54,008 nucleotides of DNA. Source: Thermovirga sp. (GTDB lineage Bacteria > Synergistota > Synergistia > Synergistales > Thermovirgaceae). Of this stretch, positions 1-7,539 are shown piece by piece. Positions within the stretch are counted from its first letter, which is position 1. Each line of letters opens with the position of its first letter. The notes below the pieces were generated by a model. That model did not search any database, had not been told where the DNA came from, and saw only the letters and a program-made list of their open reading frames with translations. The position numbers and the translations under genes were made by a program. The DNA lies in contig JAAYIZ010000209.1 in the NCBI GenBank assembly GCA_012523215.1, positions 1-54,008 of the forward strand, in the 5' to 3' direction.

Positions 1-240
1 AGGCCCGGCGACGTAATAAGCGAGGGGCAGGAGGTCCAGGCCCAGGTCATCGAGATAAAAACCGCAGAGCGAAGGATAAGGCTCAGCATGAGCGCCCTCG
101 AGGAGCCGGAACCCCAGGAAGAAAGGGAGCCGGTGAAGAGGCGGAGAAGGGGGGAGCAGCGCAACGATCCCTCCCAGTTTATCGACGGGGAGACCAACGT
201 GACCATAGGAGATATTCTCAAGGAGTCCCTGGAAGAATAG
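1..240 (+). CDS. S1 RNA-binding domain protein, C-terminal fragment
   Basis: The reading frame is open from the window edge to a TAG at 238-240, giving the last 79 residues of a larger protein. The first 33 residues look like the end of an S1 (OB-fold) domain: a V-x-A-Q-V-I-E-I strand followed by the R-R-I-R-L-S-M segment typical of ribosomal protein S1 repeats. A charged Glu/Arg-rich tail follows. It could be ribosomal protein S1 itself, or an IspH-S1 fusion as found in many anaerobes; the N-terminus lies outside the window, so I cannot decide. A terminator follows 15 nt after the stop. Confidence 0.75.
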   Translation, partial: RPGDVISEGQEVQAQVIEIKTAERRIRLSMSALEEPEPQEEREPVKRRRRGEQRNDPSQFIDGETNVTIGDILKESLEE

Positions 241-254
241 TATCGATAAACTGG

Positions 255-282
255 GCGGCCCTTCCTGGAGGGGCCGCTTTTT
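255..282 (+). terminator. Rho-independent terminator after the S1-domain gene
   Basis: A perfect 7-bp GC stem (GCGGCCC at 255-261, GGGCCGC at 271-277) with a 9-nt loop is followed directly by TTTTT at 278-282. The def start codon lies only 28 nt after the T-run, so there is little room for a separate promoter between them. Confidence 0.8.
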
Positions 283-310
283 AAGGCCAGGAACCGGAGG
301 GGACGGCGAG

Positions 311-799
311 ATGCCAGTGAGAGATATCCGGGAGTATCCCGAGCAAGTCCTGAGAGAAAAGGCGAGGGACGTGACCGACTTCGGGGAGGAACTCCAATCG
401 CTTCTGCGGGACATGTGGGAGACGATGGAGACGAACGACGGCGTGGGCCTCGCGGCGCCCCAGGTCGGCGTCAGCCTGAGGGTCGCCGTCGTCGGTTGGA
501 GGGATCGGAGGATCGTCCTGGTCAACCCCGTCGTGATCGAACAGGAAGGGGAAGATGTGCAGGAAGAGGGCTGCCTGAGCGCCCCCGGCTTTTTCGAGAT
601 GGTCACCCGGCCCGCCAGGGTCGTTGTCGAAGCCCAGGACGAGCATGGTCAACCTTTCAGGCTGGAGGAGGAGGGATTCCTCGCCAGGGTGCTGTCCCAC
701 GAGATCGACCACCTGGAGGGCAAACTTTTCCTCGACCGCCTTTCCCCGTTGAAACGACAATTTTTGAAGAAAAAGCTCCAGAAAAGGGTGGAAAAATGA
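311..799 (+). CDS. def: Peptide deformylase
   Basis: This 162-residue metalloenzyme removes the formyl group from the N-terminal methionine of new proteins as they leave the ribosome. All three family motifs are present: GVGLAAPQVG at 44-53, the EEGCLSAP segment with metal ligand Cys88, and HEIDHLEG with ligands His130 and His134 and catalytic Glu131. Length is typical. The ATG at 311 has a good ribosome site (GGAGGGG) upstream. The stop codon overlaps the ATG of fmt, so the two enzymes of the formyl-methionine cycle are translationally coupled. Confidence 0.96.
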   Translation: MPVRDIREYPEQVLREKARDVTDFGEELQSLLRDMWETMETNDGVGLAAPQVGVSLRVAVVGWRDRRIVLVNPVVIEQEGEDVQEEGCLSAPGFFEMVTRPARVVVEAQDEHGQPFRLEEEGFLARVLSHEIDHLEGKLFLDRLSPLKRQFLKKKLQKRVEK

Positions 800-1731
800 C
801 CCTGGAGGGTCCCCTGTGGTTCGCCGGTTCCGGGTGGTTCGCCGCCCGCTGCCTGGTGGCGCTCGCAGAGAAACGGACCTTCAGCAGGGTCATCACGGCC
901 CGCCCCAGGCCCGCCGGCAGGGGCCTCGCCGAGAGAGAGACCCCCGTCGACGGGACGGCCTCGAAGCTGGGCATCCCGGTCTTTAGGACCAGCGATATCA
1001 ATCGTGACGAGACGATCCTGGCTTCCTTCCTGCAGGAGAAGCCCTTTTGCTTTTTTGTCATCGATTTCTCCCAGCTGATAGGCGAACCCTTCCTTTCGAT
1101 GCCTGAACCGGGGTGTCTCAACATTCACCCCTCCCTGCTGCCGGCCTATCGCGGCGCGGCTCCCATCCAGAGAGCGATAATGAACGGAGAAAAGGAGACC
1201 GGCGTGACCGTCTTCAGGCTCGTGAGCGAGATGGACGCCGGCCCCATCCTGCTATCCTCAAAGGCAAAAATAGGCGACGAGGACACCTTCGGCGACATGG
1301 CGGAAACCCTTGCCGTGGAAGGTAGCGACATCGCTCTCGAGGGTTTAGAATTATTCCGAAAGGGAAGGATATTCTTCAGGGAGCAGCCGCAGGAGAAGGC
1401 CACCTTCGCCCCGAAGATATCAAAACGGGAAATCGAGATCAGGTGGGATATTTCTTCCAGGGAAGTCCACGATCTCGTCAGGTCCCTGAACCCCTATCCG
1501 GGTTCTCACTTCATATTCCGGGGAAAACGCACAAAATTATGGAGGACTCGAAGGGGATCCAAGGAGGGTGTTCCAGGAGAGGTCGTCGACTTCGTGGATG
1601 GAAACCCCCTGGTCGCTTGCGGCAAGGGTTCCGTCGAACTCGTGGAGGTACAGGCCGAAGGCCGCCGCCGGACCGACGGCGCCAGTTGGTCCCGGGGCCG
1701 GAACTTCAGGAAAGGGGATAGGCTGAAGTGA
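796..1731 (+). CDS. fmt: Methionyl-tRNA formyltransferase
   Basis: This cytoplasmic enzyme uses 10-formyltetrahydrofolate to formylate the initiator Met-tRNA. At 311 residues it has the normal length. The catalytic set is visible: Asn109 and His111 in NIHPSLLPAYRGAAPIQ, and Asp147 in SEMDAGPI. The C-terminal OB-type tRNA-binding domain covers roughly 205-311. The frame is open upstream to 415, but that extension runs through def in another frame. The ATG at 796 overlaps the def stop (ATGA) and is the natural start. Its own stop overlaps the GTG of the next gene. Confidence 0.95.
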   Translation: MTLEGPLWFAGSGWFAARCLVALAEKRTFSRVITARPRPAGRGLAERETPVDGTASKLGIPVFRTSDINRDETILASFLQEKPFCFFVIDFSQLIGEPFLSMPEPGCLNIHPSLLPAYRGAAPIQRAIMNGEKETGVTVFRLVSEMDAGPILLSSKAKIGDEDTFGDMAETLAVEGSDIALEGLELFRKGRIFFREQPQEKATFAPKISKREIEIRWDISSREVHDLVRSLNPYPGSHFIFRGKRTKLWRTRRGSKEGVPGEVVDFVDGNPLVACGKGSVELVEVQAEGRRRTDGASWSRGRNFRKGDRLK

Positions 1732-2489
1732 ATTTTTCCACGGGAGAGCGCTCCTTCCCGGCCTCCCTCTGCGAAAGGAAATGGCCGAAGACCTTGGCCG
1801 TCACCGGGGCGCTGGGTTCGGGCAAGACGGAATGGGTGCTGAACATGGCCCTGGGTTTTCGCGCCTGTGGCGACGAGGTGACCGTAGCCGACGTGGATAT
1901 CATCAACCCCTACTTCTGCGTCAGGCAAGTGGCCGACACCCTCAGGAAGGAGGGTTTCCGCATCCTTACCCCGCCCGAGAGCACCCGGTGGTCCGATATG
2001 CCGATCATCACCCCCGAGGTTTCCTGGGCGCTTAAGGCTCCCGGAGGAAGGCTCCTCATCGACGTGGGCGGCGACGCCGCCGGTGGAAGGGCCCTGAAGC
2101 AGTTTTCGGCCCTGATGAGGGAAGCGGGTTTCCTGCTGGTGCTGGTGGTGAACCCTTTCAGGCCAAGCACCAGGGATACGGAGGGCGTCCTCGAACTGGT
2201 GAAGGGCATCGAGGGGGTCTCGGAACTCAAGGTCGGGGCCCTCGTCGCGAATCCCCATCTCATGGACCAGACCACCGCCGAAGAACTCCTTTGGGGATAC
2301 CGGCAGGTCTGCACGGCTGGAGAGGCACTGGGTCTGGAGGTCCTTTACGGAACGGTCACGCCGCTATTGGCTTCGCAAATCGAAACGCTCCAAAAGGACT
2401 CCCCCGTCGAACTATGGCCCCTGGTCAGGCGCATGATGCTTCCCTGGGAGGAAGGCTATATGTGGACCAGGATTGACGACCGGTCATAA
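1728..2489 (+). CDS. P-loop ATPase next to the oxidoreductase genes, function unknown
   Basis: The 253-residue protein has a Walker A motif (GALGSGKT, 27-34), a D-V-D-I-I-N-P-Y-F segment at 55-63 in the position of a second metal or nucleotide motif, and an I-D-V-G-G-D segment at 111-116 like Walker B. This resembles the MinD/ParA/CobQ group of P-loop proteins, but I do not recognise a named family. It starts at a GTG overlapping the fmt stop. It is followed after 68 nt by korDABC, so a role in assembling or inserting a cofactor into that complex is conceivable; this is inference from position only. Confidence 0.75.
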   Translation: MNFSTGERSFPASLCERKWPKTLAVTGALGSGKTEWVLNMALGFRACGDEVTVADVDIINPYFCVRQVADTLRKEGFRILTPPESTRWSDMPIITPEVSWALKAPGGRLLIDVGGDAAGGRALKQFSALMREAGFLLVLVVNPFRPSTRDTEGVLELVKGIEGVSELKVGALVANPHLMDQTTAEELLWGYRQVCTAGEALGLEVLYGTVTPLLASQIETLQKDSPVELWPLVRRMMLPWEEGYMWTRIDDRS

Positions 2490-2497
2490 GGGATACG

Positions 2498-2520
2498 AGG
2501 CCGGCACCTCGAACCGGCCT
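2498..2520 (+). other. Hairpin in the gap before korD
   Basis: AGGCCGG (2498-2504) and CCGGCCT (2514-2520) form a perfect 7-bp stem with a 9-nt loop. No T-run follows, so it is not a standard terminator. It could stabilise the processed kor mRNA or reduce read-through. No function is shown. Confidence 0.35.
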
Positions 2521-2557
2521 GTAAATAACCAAAAGAAGGAAGAGGGTGCGCGGGTAA

Positions 2558-2779
2558 ATGGCGAAAGGACGTATCAATGTGCTCGAGGAATATTGCAAGA
2601 GCTGCGGTCTTTGCGTCGAAGCCTGTCCAGTCAAAGTTTTGAGGATTTCGGAACATATCAACAGCAAGGGTTACCGACCCGTGGAGCAGTTCAAGGAAGG
2701 ATGCATAGCCTGTAAACTGTGCGCCACAACCTGCCCTGACGCGGCGATCGAAGTGTTCAGGTTCGAAGAGGATCAATAA
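2558..2779 (+). CDS. korD: 2-oxoacid:ferredoxin oxidoreductase, ferredoxin-like delta subunit
   Basis: The 73-residue polyferredoxin carries two 4Fe-4S cluster motifs: Cys13, 16, 19, 23 (CKSCGLCVEACP) and Cys49, 52, 55, 59 (CIACKLCATTCP). In this enzyme family the delta subunit passes electrons from the thiamine diphosphate site to ferredoxin. It is the first gene of a four-gene set with alpha, beta and gamma subunits directly downstream. Together they make the complete KOR/VOR-type complex. The ATG has an upstream GAAGGAAGAGG ribosome site. Confidence 0.9.
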   Translation: MAKGRINVLEEYCKSCGLCVEACPVKVLRISEHINSKGYRPVEQFKEGCIACKLCATTCPDAAIEVFRFEEDQ

Positions 2780-2796
2780 GGCCGGAGGTGGTATCC

Positions 2797-3849
2797 ATGG
2801 CACGAGAACTCATGAAGGGCACTGAAGCTATAGCGGAGGCCGCCATCCAGGCGGGTTGCAAGTACTTTTTCGGTTACCCCATTACGCCCCAGAACGAGAT
2901 CCCGGAGTACATGTCGGCGAAACTGCCGAAGATAGGCGGCGCCTACGTGCAGGCCGAAAGCGAGGTCGCCGCTATCAACATGGTCATGGGGGGGGGGTCG
3001 ACGGGTACGAAGATCATGACCACCTCGTCGAGCCCGGGAATATCTCTCATGTCCGAGGGGATCAGCTACTTGGCCGGGTGCGAGATACCCGCCGTCATCG
3101 TCAACGTCATGAGAGGGGGGCCCGGCCTCGGAGGGATACTTCCGTCCCAGGCCGACTACATGCAGGCCACCAAGGGCGGGGGAAACGGGGACTACCGCCT
3201 GCTGGTCCTCGCCCCCAGCACGCTGCAGGAAGCCGTGGAGCTCGTCCAGATGTCCTTCGACCTGGCCCTGAAGTACCGCAACCCCGTCATGGTCCTCGCC
3301 GACGGGTTCATGGGCCAGATGATGGAAGCCGTCGAGATCAAGGAGCACCTTTCGACCGACCTCCCACCCAGGGAGACCTGGGCGTTGGGGTGCATGGGGG
3401 AGCGCGGGGGCAAAAGGTCCCTCCTCAGGAGCCTCTATCTCAACCCCGAAGACCTGGAACACCACAACATCATGCTGCAGAAAAAGTACCGCGAGATGGC
3501 AAAAGAGGTCAGGTTCGAGGCTTACCACTGTGACGACGCCGAGGTCCTGCTTTGCGCCTTTGGGACGACGGCCAGGATCGCGAGATCGGCCATAAACAAC
3601 CTGAGGAACGAAGGCAAAAAGATCGGCATGCTCCGGCCCATCACGCTTTACCCCTTCCCGAAGGAAAAGATCAGGGAACTTGCCTCCGGGATCAAGCACG
3701 TCCTGGTGGTCGAGATGAACATGGGGCAGATGGTCGAGGATGTCGAGGCTGCCCTTTGCGGGAAGGCTCCCGTGTCCTTTTTCGGGCGCGCGGGCGGCAT
3801 AGCTCCCTCGGTCAAGGAGATCGAGGAACAACTCAGGGCCGTTCTTTAG
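2797..3849 (+). CDS. korA: 2-oxoacid:ferredoxin oxidoreductase, alpha subunit (KorA/VorB)
   Basis: A 350-residue alpha subunit, with the pyrimidine-binding region of the thiamine diphosphate enzyme. The family hallmark GYPITPQNEIPEYM is near the N-terminus, followed by the glutamate segment QAESEVAAINMVMGG that activates the cofactor. The complex oxidatively decarboxylates a 2-oxoacid with CoA to acyl-CoA, CO2 and reduced ferredoxin. Sequence alone does not tell me whether it prefers 2-oxoglutarate or branched-chain 2-oxoacids; VorB proteins share the same motif. The ATG at 2797 lies 6 nt after GGAGGTG; an in-frame GTG at 2788 would sit inside that ribosome site and is less likely. Confidence 0.92.
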   Translation: MARELMKGTEAIAEAAIQAGCKYFFGYPITPQNEIPEYMSAKLPKIGGAYVQAESEVAAINMVMGGGSTGTKIMTTSSSPGISLMSEGISYLAGCEIPAVIVNVMRGGPGLGGILPSQADYMQATKGGGNGDYRLLVLAPSTLQEAVELVQMSFDLALKYRNPVMVLADGFMGQMMEAVEIKEHLSTDLPPRETWALGCMGERGGKRSLLRSLYLNPEDLEHHNIMLQKKYREMAKEVRFEAYHCDDAEVLLCAFGTTARIARSAINNLRNEGKKIGMLRPITLYPFPKEKIRELASGIKHVLVVEMNMGQMVEDVEAALCGKAPVSFFGRAGGIAPSVKEIEEQLRAVL

Positions 3850-3869
3850 TACGGGGAGGTGTCCGACCA

Positions 3870-4616
3870 ATGAAAGAGACCAAGATCTACGAAAGACCGA
3901 AGGCATGGCTCGATGGCGTGCACACCCATTACTGCCCTGGGTGTGGGCATGGCATTACCCACAGGCTCATCTGCGAGATCATCGATGAACTGGGCATACA
4001 GGACGATACGATAGGGACCGCGCCGGTCGGCTGCGCGGCCCTGATGTACGACTATATCGACGTCGACTTCTGCGAGGCTGCCCACGGGAGGGCGCCGGCG
4101 CTGGCCACGGGGATAAAGCGGACCAGGCCGGACAAGATAGTCTTCACCTACCAAGGCGACGGGGACCTGGCCTCCATTGGGACGGCCGAGATAATTCATG
4201 CGGCCAACAGGGGTGAAAAGCTCACCGCCATCTTCATAAACAACGCCATCTACGGGATGACCGGCGGCCAGATGGCCCCGACGACGCTCATCGGCCAGAA
4301 GACCACCACCAGCCCCTTCGGAAGGGATCCCGAACTGGCCGGTTATCCCATGAGGATGTGCGAACTCCTCGCCACCCTCGAGACCCCCGGTTTCATAACA
4401 AGGGTCTCCGTGGCCAAGCCGAAGCACATCATCGAGGCCAAGAAGGCCATCAAGAGAGCCTTCCTGAACCAGATCGAGGGCAAGGGTTACTCCTTCGTGG
4501 AGGTTCTTTCCAACTGCCCGACCAACTGGGGGATGACACCCGTCCAGGCTTTCGAGTGGACCGAGAGCTCGATGACGCCGCACTACCCCTTGGGCGTCTT
4601 CAAGGACTTCGAATAG
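3870..4616 (+). CDS. korB: 2-oxoacid:ferredoxin oxidoreductase, beta subunit
   Basis: This 248-residue beta subunit binds the diphosphate of thiamine diphosphate. It has the HYCPGCGHG motif near residue 20 and the magnesium/cofactor motif GDGDLASIG with NNAIYGMTGGQ downstream. It pairs with the alpha subunit to form the active site. The frame is open upstream to 3552 but that part overlaps korA; the ATG at 3870, with GGGGAGG upstream and 20 nt after the korA stop, is the start. Confidence 0.93.
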   Translation: MKETKIYERPKAWLDGVHTHYCPGCGHGITHRLICEIIDELGIQDDTIGTAPVGCAALMYDYIDVDFCEAAHGRAPALATGIKRTRPDKIVFTYQGDGDLASIGTAEIIHAANRGEKLTAIFINNAIYGMTGGQMAPTTLIGQKTTTSPFGRDPELAGYPMRMCELLATLETPGFITRVSVAKPKHIIEAKKAIKRAFLNQIEGKGYSFVEVLSNCPTNWGMTPVQAFEWTESSMTPHYPLGVFKDFE

Positions 4617-4630
4617 GGGAGGGGAATGAT

Positions 4631-5194
4631 ATGTCCGGATTTTTCAGAGGGATGATTGCCGCCGGTTTCGGGGGGCAGGGTATAATGGTCCTGGGCCAAT
4701 TGGTGGCCTACACGGCCATAAACGAGGGCCGCCACGTCACGTGGATCCCCTCCTACGGGCCGGAGATGCGCGGCGGGACCGCGAACTGCGGTGTGGCCAT
4801 CAGCGACGAGGAGATCGCCTCGCCGGTCGTCGCGGAGGCGGATGTCACCGTCATAATGAACAACCCCTCGCTGGAAAGGTTCGAGGGATCGGTGAAGCCC
4901 GGCGGACTCCTGGTGTATAACTCGGACCTGGTAAATTATCCCAACCCCAGGAAGGATGTCACCCTTTTTCCGATACCAGCCTACAGCGTCGCCCTTGCCC
5001 TTGGCAGCGACAGGGTCGCCAACATCGTCGTGCTCGGGGCCATAGTCGAGGCGACCGACCTGGTGGGCGTCGAGGCCTGCGTCGAGACCATCAAGGATAA
5101 ACTGGGCAAAAGGAAACCCCAGTTCCTTCCCATGAACCTGGAGGCCTTCGAAAAGGGGAGGGAAATAGCCCGGGAACTGCTCAAGAAAGCCTGA
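4631..5194 (+). CDS. korC: 2-oxoacid:ferredoxin oxidoreductase, gamma subunit
   Basis: This 187-residue gamma subunit has the conserved GFGGQGIMVLG motif at the N-terminus and SYGPEMRGGTANC around residues 45-57. In the family the gamma subunit covers the CoA-binding side of the complex. The ATG at 4631 follows a strong purine-rich ribosome site; another ATG at 4626 is out of frame. It completes the korDABC order. Confidence 0.93.
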   Translation: MSGFFRGMIAAGFGGQGIMVLGQLVAYTAINEGRHVTWIPSYGPEMRGGTANCGVAISDEEIASPVVAEADVTVIMNNPSLERFEGSVKPGGLLVYNSDLVNYPNPRKDVTLFPIPAYSVALALGSDRVANIVVLGAIVEATDLVGVEACVETIKDKLGKRKPQFLPMNLEAFEKGREIARELLKKA

Positions 5195-5198
5195 AGCC

Positions 5199-5726
5199 AT
5201 GCTCCCCAAGGAGGAGAAGGTTTCCGGCGAATTGGTATACAGGGGACGGATCCTGAACCTGCGAGTTGACAGGGTCAGGCTTCCCGACGGGGGCATGACC
5301 GCCCGCGAGGTGGTGGAGCATGCCCCAGCCGTGGGGGTGGTCGCCGAAACGGAAGAGGGCGGCCTCTACCTGGTGAGGCAATACAGGTACCCCACCGGCG
5401 AGTACCTTCTGGAGATCCCGGCGGGGATCGTCGAAGAGGGCGAGAATCCCGTCGATACCGCCGCCAGGGAGCTGAGAGAGGAGATCGGGTTCATGCCCGG
5501 GGTTCTGACGGAGGTGACCCGGTTTTATACCTCGCCGGGTTTCAGCGACGAATTGATCATACTCTTTCACGCCAGTGAGCTTTCTCCATCGCCGAAGGAA
5601 TGCGACAGCGATGAATTTCTGGATGTGGCCAGGTTCGACCGGGAACGGCTCAAGAGCATGGCTTTTTCCGGGGAGATCAAGGATTCGAAGACACTGACCG
5701 CCCTCTACTGGTTTCTTTCGAGGTAA
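5199..5726 (+). CDS. NUDIX hydrolase, probable ADP-ribose pyrophosphatase
   Basis: The 175-residue protein has a complete NUDIX box (G-x5-E-x7-R-E-L-x-E-E-x-G), reading GIVEEGE and then ARELREEIGF. The surrounding layout (LVRQYRYPTGEYLLEIPAG before the box) is that of ADP-ribose pyrophosphatases of the NudF/YqkG type, which split ADP-ribose into AMP and ribose 5-phosphate. That product fits the nucleoside phosphorylases further down the operon. It starts 4 nt after korC. Confidence 0.85.
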   Translation: MLPKEEKVSGELVYRGRILNLRVDRVRLPDGGMTAREVVEHAPAVGVVAETEEGGLYLVRQYRYPTGEYLLEIPAGIVEEGENPVDTAARELREEIGFMPGVLTEVTRFYTSPGFSDELIILFHASELSPSPKECDSDEFLDVARFDRERLKSMAFSGEIKDSKTLTALYWFLSR

Positions 5727-5737
5727 AAGCCAAAACA

Positions 5738-5763
5738 GGGGAGGGGTTCGAGCGCCCCTCCCC
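5738..5763 (+). other. Perfect 9-bp hairpin between the NUDIX and xer genes
   Basis: GGGGAGGGG (5738-5746) and CCCCTCCCC (5755-5763) pair perfectly around an 8-nt loop. There is no T-run, and the xer start follows 17 nt later, so this is probably an RNA processing or stability element rather than a terminator. The 3' arm is close to the xer ribosome site and could limit its translation. Confidence 0.4.
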
Positions 5764-5780
5764 GGGAAGGCCGGCGGAAC

Positions 5781-6668
5781 ATGAAAAGGGATCTTCCCCA
5801 CCTTGAAACATTTTTCAATTACCTCCGCTACGAGAGGGGATGCTCGGAGAACACCGTCAACGCCTATCGCAGCGACCTTCGCGGCTGGTTCTCCTTTTGC
5901 GCGGAAAGAGACGTCGCCCCTTCGCCGCCCTCGCCGGGGAGGATCGCGGAATACCTGGGTTTTCTCTCAAGGGCGGGGCGCAGCAAATCGTCCATCCAGA
6001 GGGCTGCGGCCACGCTCCGGTCATGGACGAGGTTTTTAGCCTCCGAAGGCGTTTCCGGGGGGTCCCTCGACCTTCTCCGGCTTCCCGCCAGGGAGAGGAA
6101 ATTACCGAAGGTCCTGACGGAAGGAGAGGTGGACAGGCTGCTGGAAGCCTGCGAAGGCGACGACCCTATCTCGCTCAGGGACAGGGCCATCGTCGAGGTT
6201 GGTTACGGATGCGGCCTCAGGGCAGGAGAGATCGCCTCGCTGGAACTCTCCGACATGGGGCTCGACTCGGGGCTGATCAGGCTGCGCGGAAAGGGAGGCA
6301 AGGAGAGGGTCGTCCCCCTGGTCGGCAAGGTCAAGGCCAGGGTCGAGAGGTACCTGGCCTCGGGCAGAGAACGGCTTGGAGGTTCCCGCGCCGGTAAATT
6401 CTTCCTCTCCAGGAACGGCAGGCCCCTGAGGAGGGAAGATGTCTGGCGCGTCGTCCAGAGAAGAGGCGAAAAAGCCGGTATCTCGCGGTCAAGGCTGCAC
6501 CCGCACATACTCAGGCATTCCTTCGCGACCCACCTGCTGCGGCGGGGCATGGACCTCAGGGTCCTCCAGGAACTCCTGGGCCACTCGTCGATAATGACCA
6601 CGGAGAAATATACGCACTTTGACGTGGAACTTCGAGATGTCTACGATAAAAGCCACCCCAGGGCCTGA
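5781..6668 (+). CDS. Tyrosine recombinase, XerC/XerD type
   Basis: A 295-residue recombinase of the length expected for XerC/XerD, which resolve chromosome dimers at dif. The N-terminal core-binding SAM-like domain covers about 1-95. The catalytic residues are Arg in GCGLRAGEIASL, Lys in the beta-hairpin (RGKGGKERVVPL), His-x-x-Arg in HILRHSFATHLL, the second His in LLGHSS and the nucleophile Tyr in TTEKYTHF. No integrase-like neighbours or repeats are present, so it reads as the housekeeping enzyme. I cannot tell XerC from XerD. Confidence 0.88.
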   Translation: MKRDLPHLETFFNYLRYERGCSENTVNAYRSDLRGWFSFCAERDVAPSPPSPGRIAEYLGFLSRAGRSKSSIQRAAATLRSWTRFLASEGVSGGSLDLLRLPARERKLPKVLTEGEVDRLLEACEGDDPISLRDRAIVEVGYGCGLRAGEIASLELSDMGLDSGLIRLRGKGGKERVVPLVGKVKARVERYLASGRERLGGSRAGKFFLSRNGRPLRREDVWRVVQRRGEKAGISRSRLHPHILRHSFATHLLRRGMDLRVLQELLGHSSIMTTEKYTHFDVELRDVYDKSHPRA

Positions 6669-6705
6669 GTCCTGTCGACGAAGGGGTGTCCGAGGAGGTC
6701 ATTTC

Positions 6706-7539
6706 ATGTCCTACAGGGAAGATGTCATCAACGCCGCGAAAATGATAAGGGGCAGGATCGGCACGGTACCCCGGGTGGCCCTGGTGTTGGGCTCCGGCCT
6801 GGGATCCCTGGCGGACTCGATAGAGGACGCCGTGAAGATCCCCTACGCCGAGATAGACCGTTGGCCCCTTTCTACCGCCCCGGGGCACGCCGGCAGGCTG
6901 GTCTCGGGCCGCCTGGGTGATGTCCCCGTGCTGGCCATGCAGGGAAGGGTCCACTTTTACGAGGGGCACTCCCCGGCCGATATCATATTCCCCGTGCGGG
7001 TTTTCGGCGAGATGGGCATACCCTTTTATTTTGCCACCAACGCCTCGGGCGGCATCAGTTACGATTTGGCGCCCGGAGACCTGGTGGTCCTCCATGACCA
7101 TATGAACTTCCAGGGTTTCAACCCCCTTAGAGGAGAGAACGAAGACGACTGGGGCCCGCGATTTCCCGACATGACCTTCACCTACGATCGCGAAATGATC
7201 AGGATAGCCGAAGAAGCCGCCTCATCCATCGGGATACAGGTCAAGCGGGGCGTCTACGCCGCTTTCCCCGGTCCCTCCTTCGAGACCCCCGCCGAGATAA
7301 GGATGCTGAGGACGCTGGGGGCCGACCTGGTCGGCATGTCCACCGTTCCGGAAGTCATCGCCGCGAGGCATAGGGGCATGAGGGTCTGCGTCATCTCCTG
7401 CGTGGCGAACCGTGCCGCGGGAATGACGGAAACTCCCATGACCCACGAGAAAGTCCTCGAGGAGATGAACAAAGCCGCCGGGAGACTGGAGCGCCTCCTG
7501 AAGGCCATGGTGGCGTTACTGGGGCTGAAGGTCCCATGA
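6706..7539 (+). CDS. Purine-nucleoside phosphorylase
   Basis: A 277-residue enzyme of the trimeric PNP family, which splits inosine or guanosine with phosphate into base and ribose 1-phosphate. Visible motifs are LVLGSGLG (phosphate site), GHAGRLVSG, MQGRVHFYEGH, the base pocket region ATNASGG, FPGPSFETPAEIRML and VGMSTVPEV. The frame is open upstream to 6619, but the ATG at 6706 has a GAGGAGG ribosome site 6 nt upstream. It overlaps the next gene by 4 nt, forming a nucleoside breakdown pair. Confidence 0.92.
   Translation: MSYREDVINAAKMIRGRIGTVPRVALVLGSGLGSLADSIEDAVKIPYAEIDRWPLSTAPGHAGRLVSGRLGDVPVLAMQGRVHFYEGHSPADIIFPVRVFGEMGIPFYFATNASGGISYDLAPGDLVVLHDHMNFQGFNPLRGENEDDWGPRFPDMTFTYDREMIRIAEEAASSIGIQVKRGVYAAFPGPSFETPAEIRMLRTLGADLVGMSTVPEVIAARHRGMRVCVISCVANRAAGMTETPMTHEKVLEEMNKAAGRLERLLKAMVALLGLKVP

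Noticed and set aside
415-795. N-terminal extension of fmt
   Set aside because: The extension is def read in another frame; the ATG at 796 gives the known start and length.
5781-6668. Xer recombinase as a sign of a mobile element
   Set aside because: Length and motifs match the housekeeping dimer-resolution enzyme, and there are no attachment repeats or phage genes around it.
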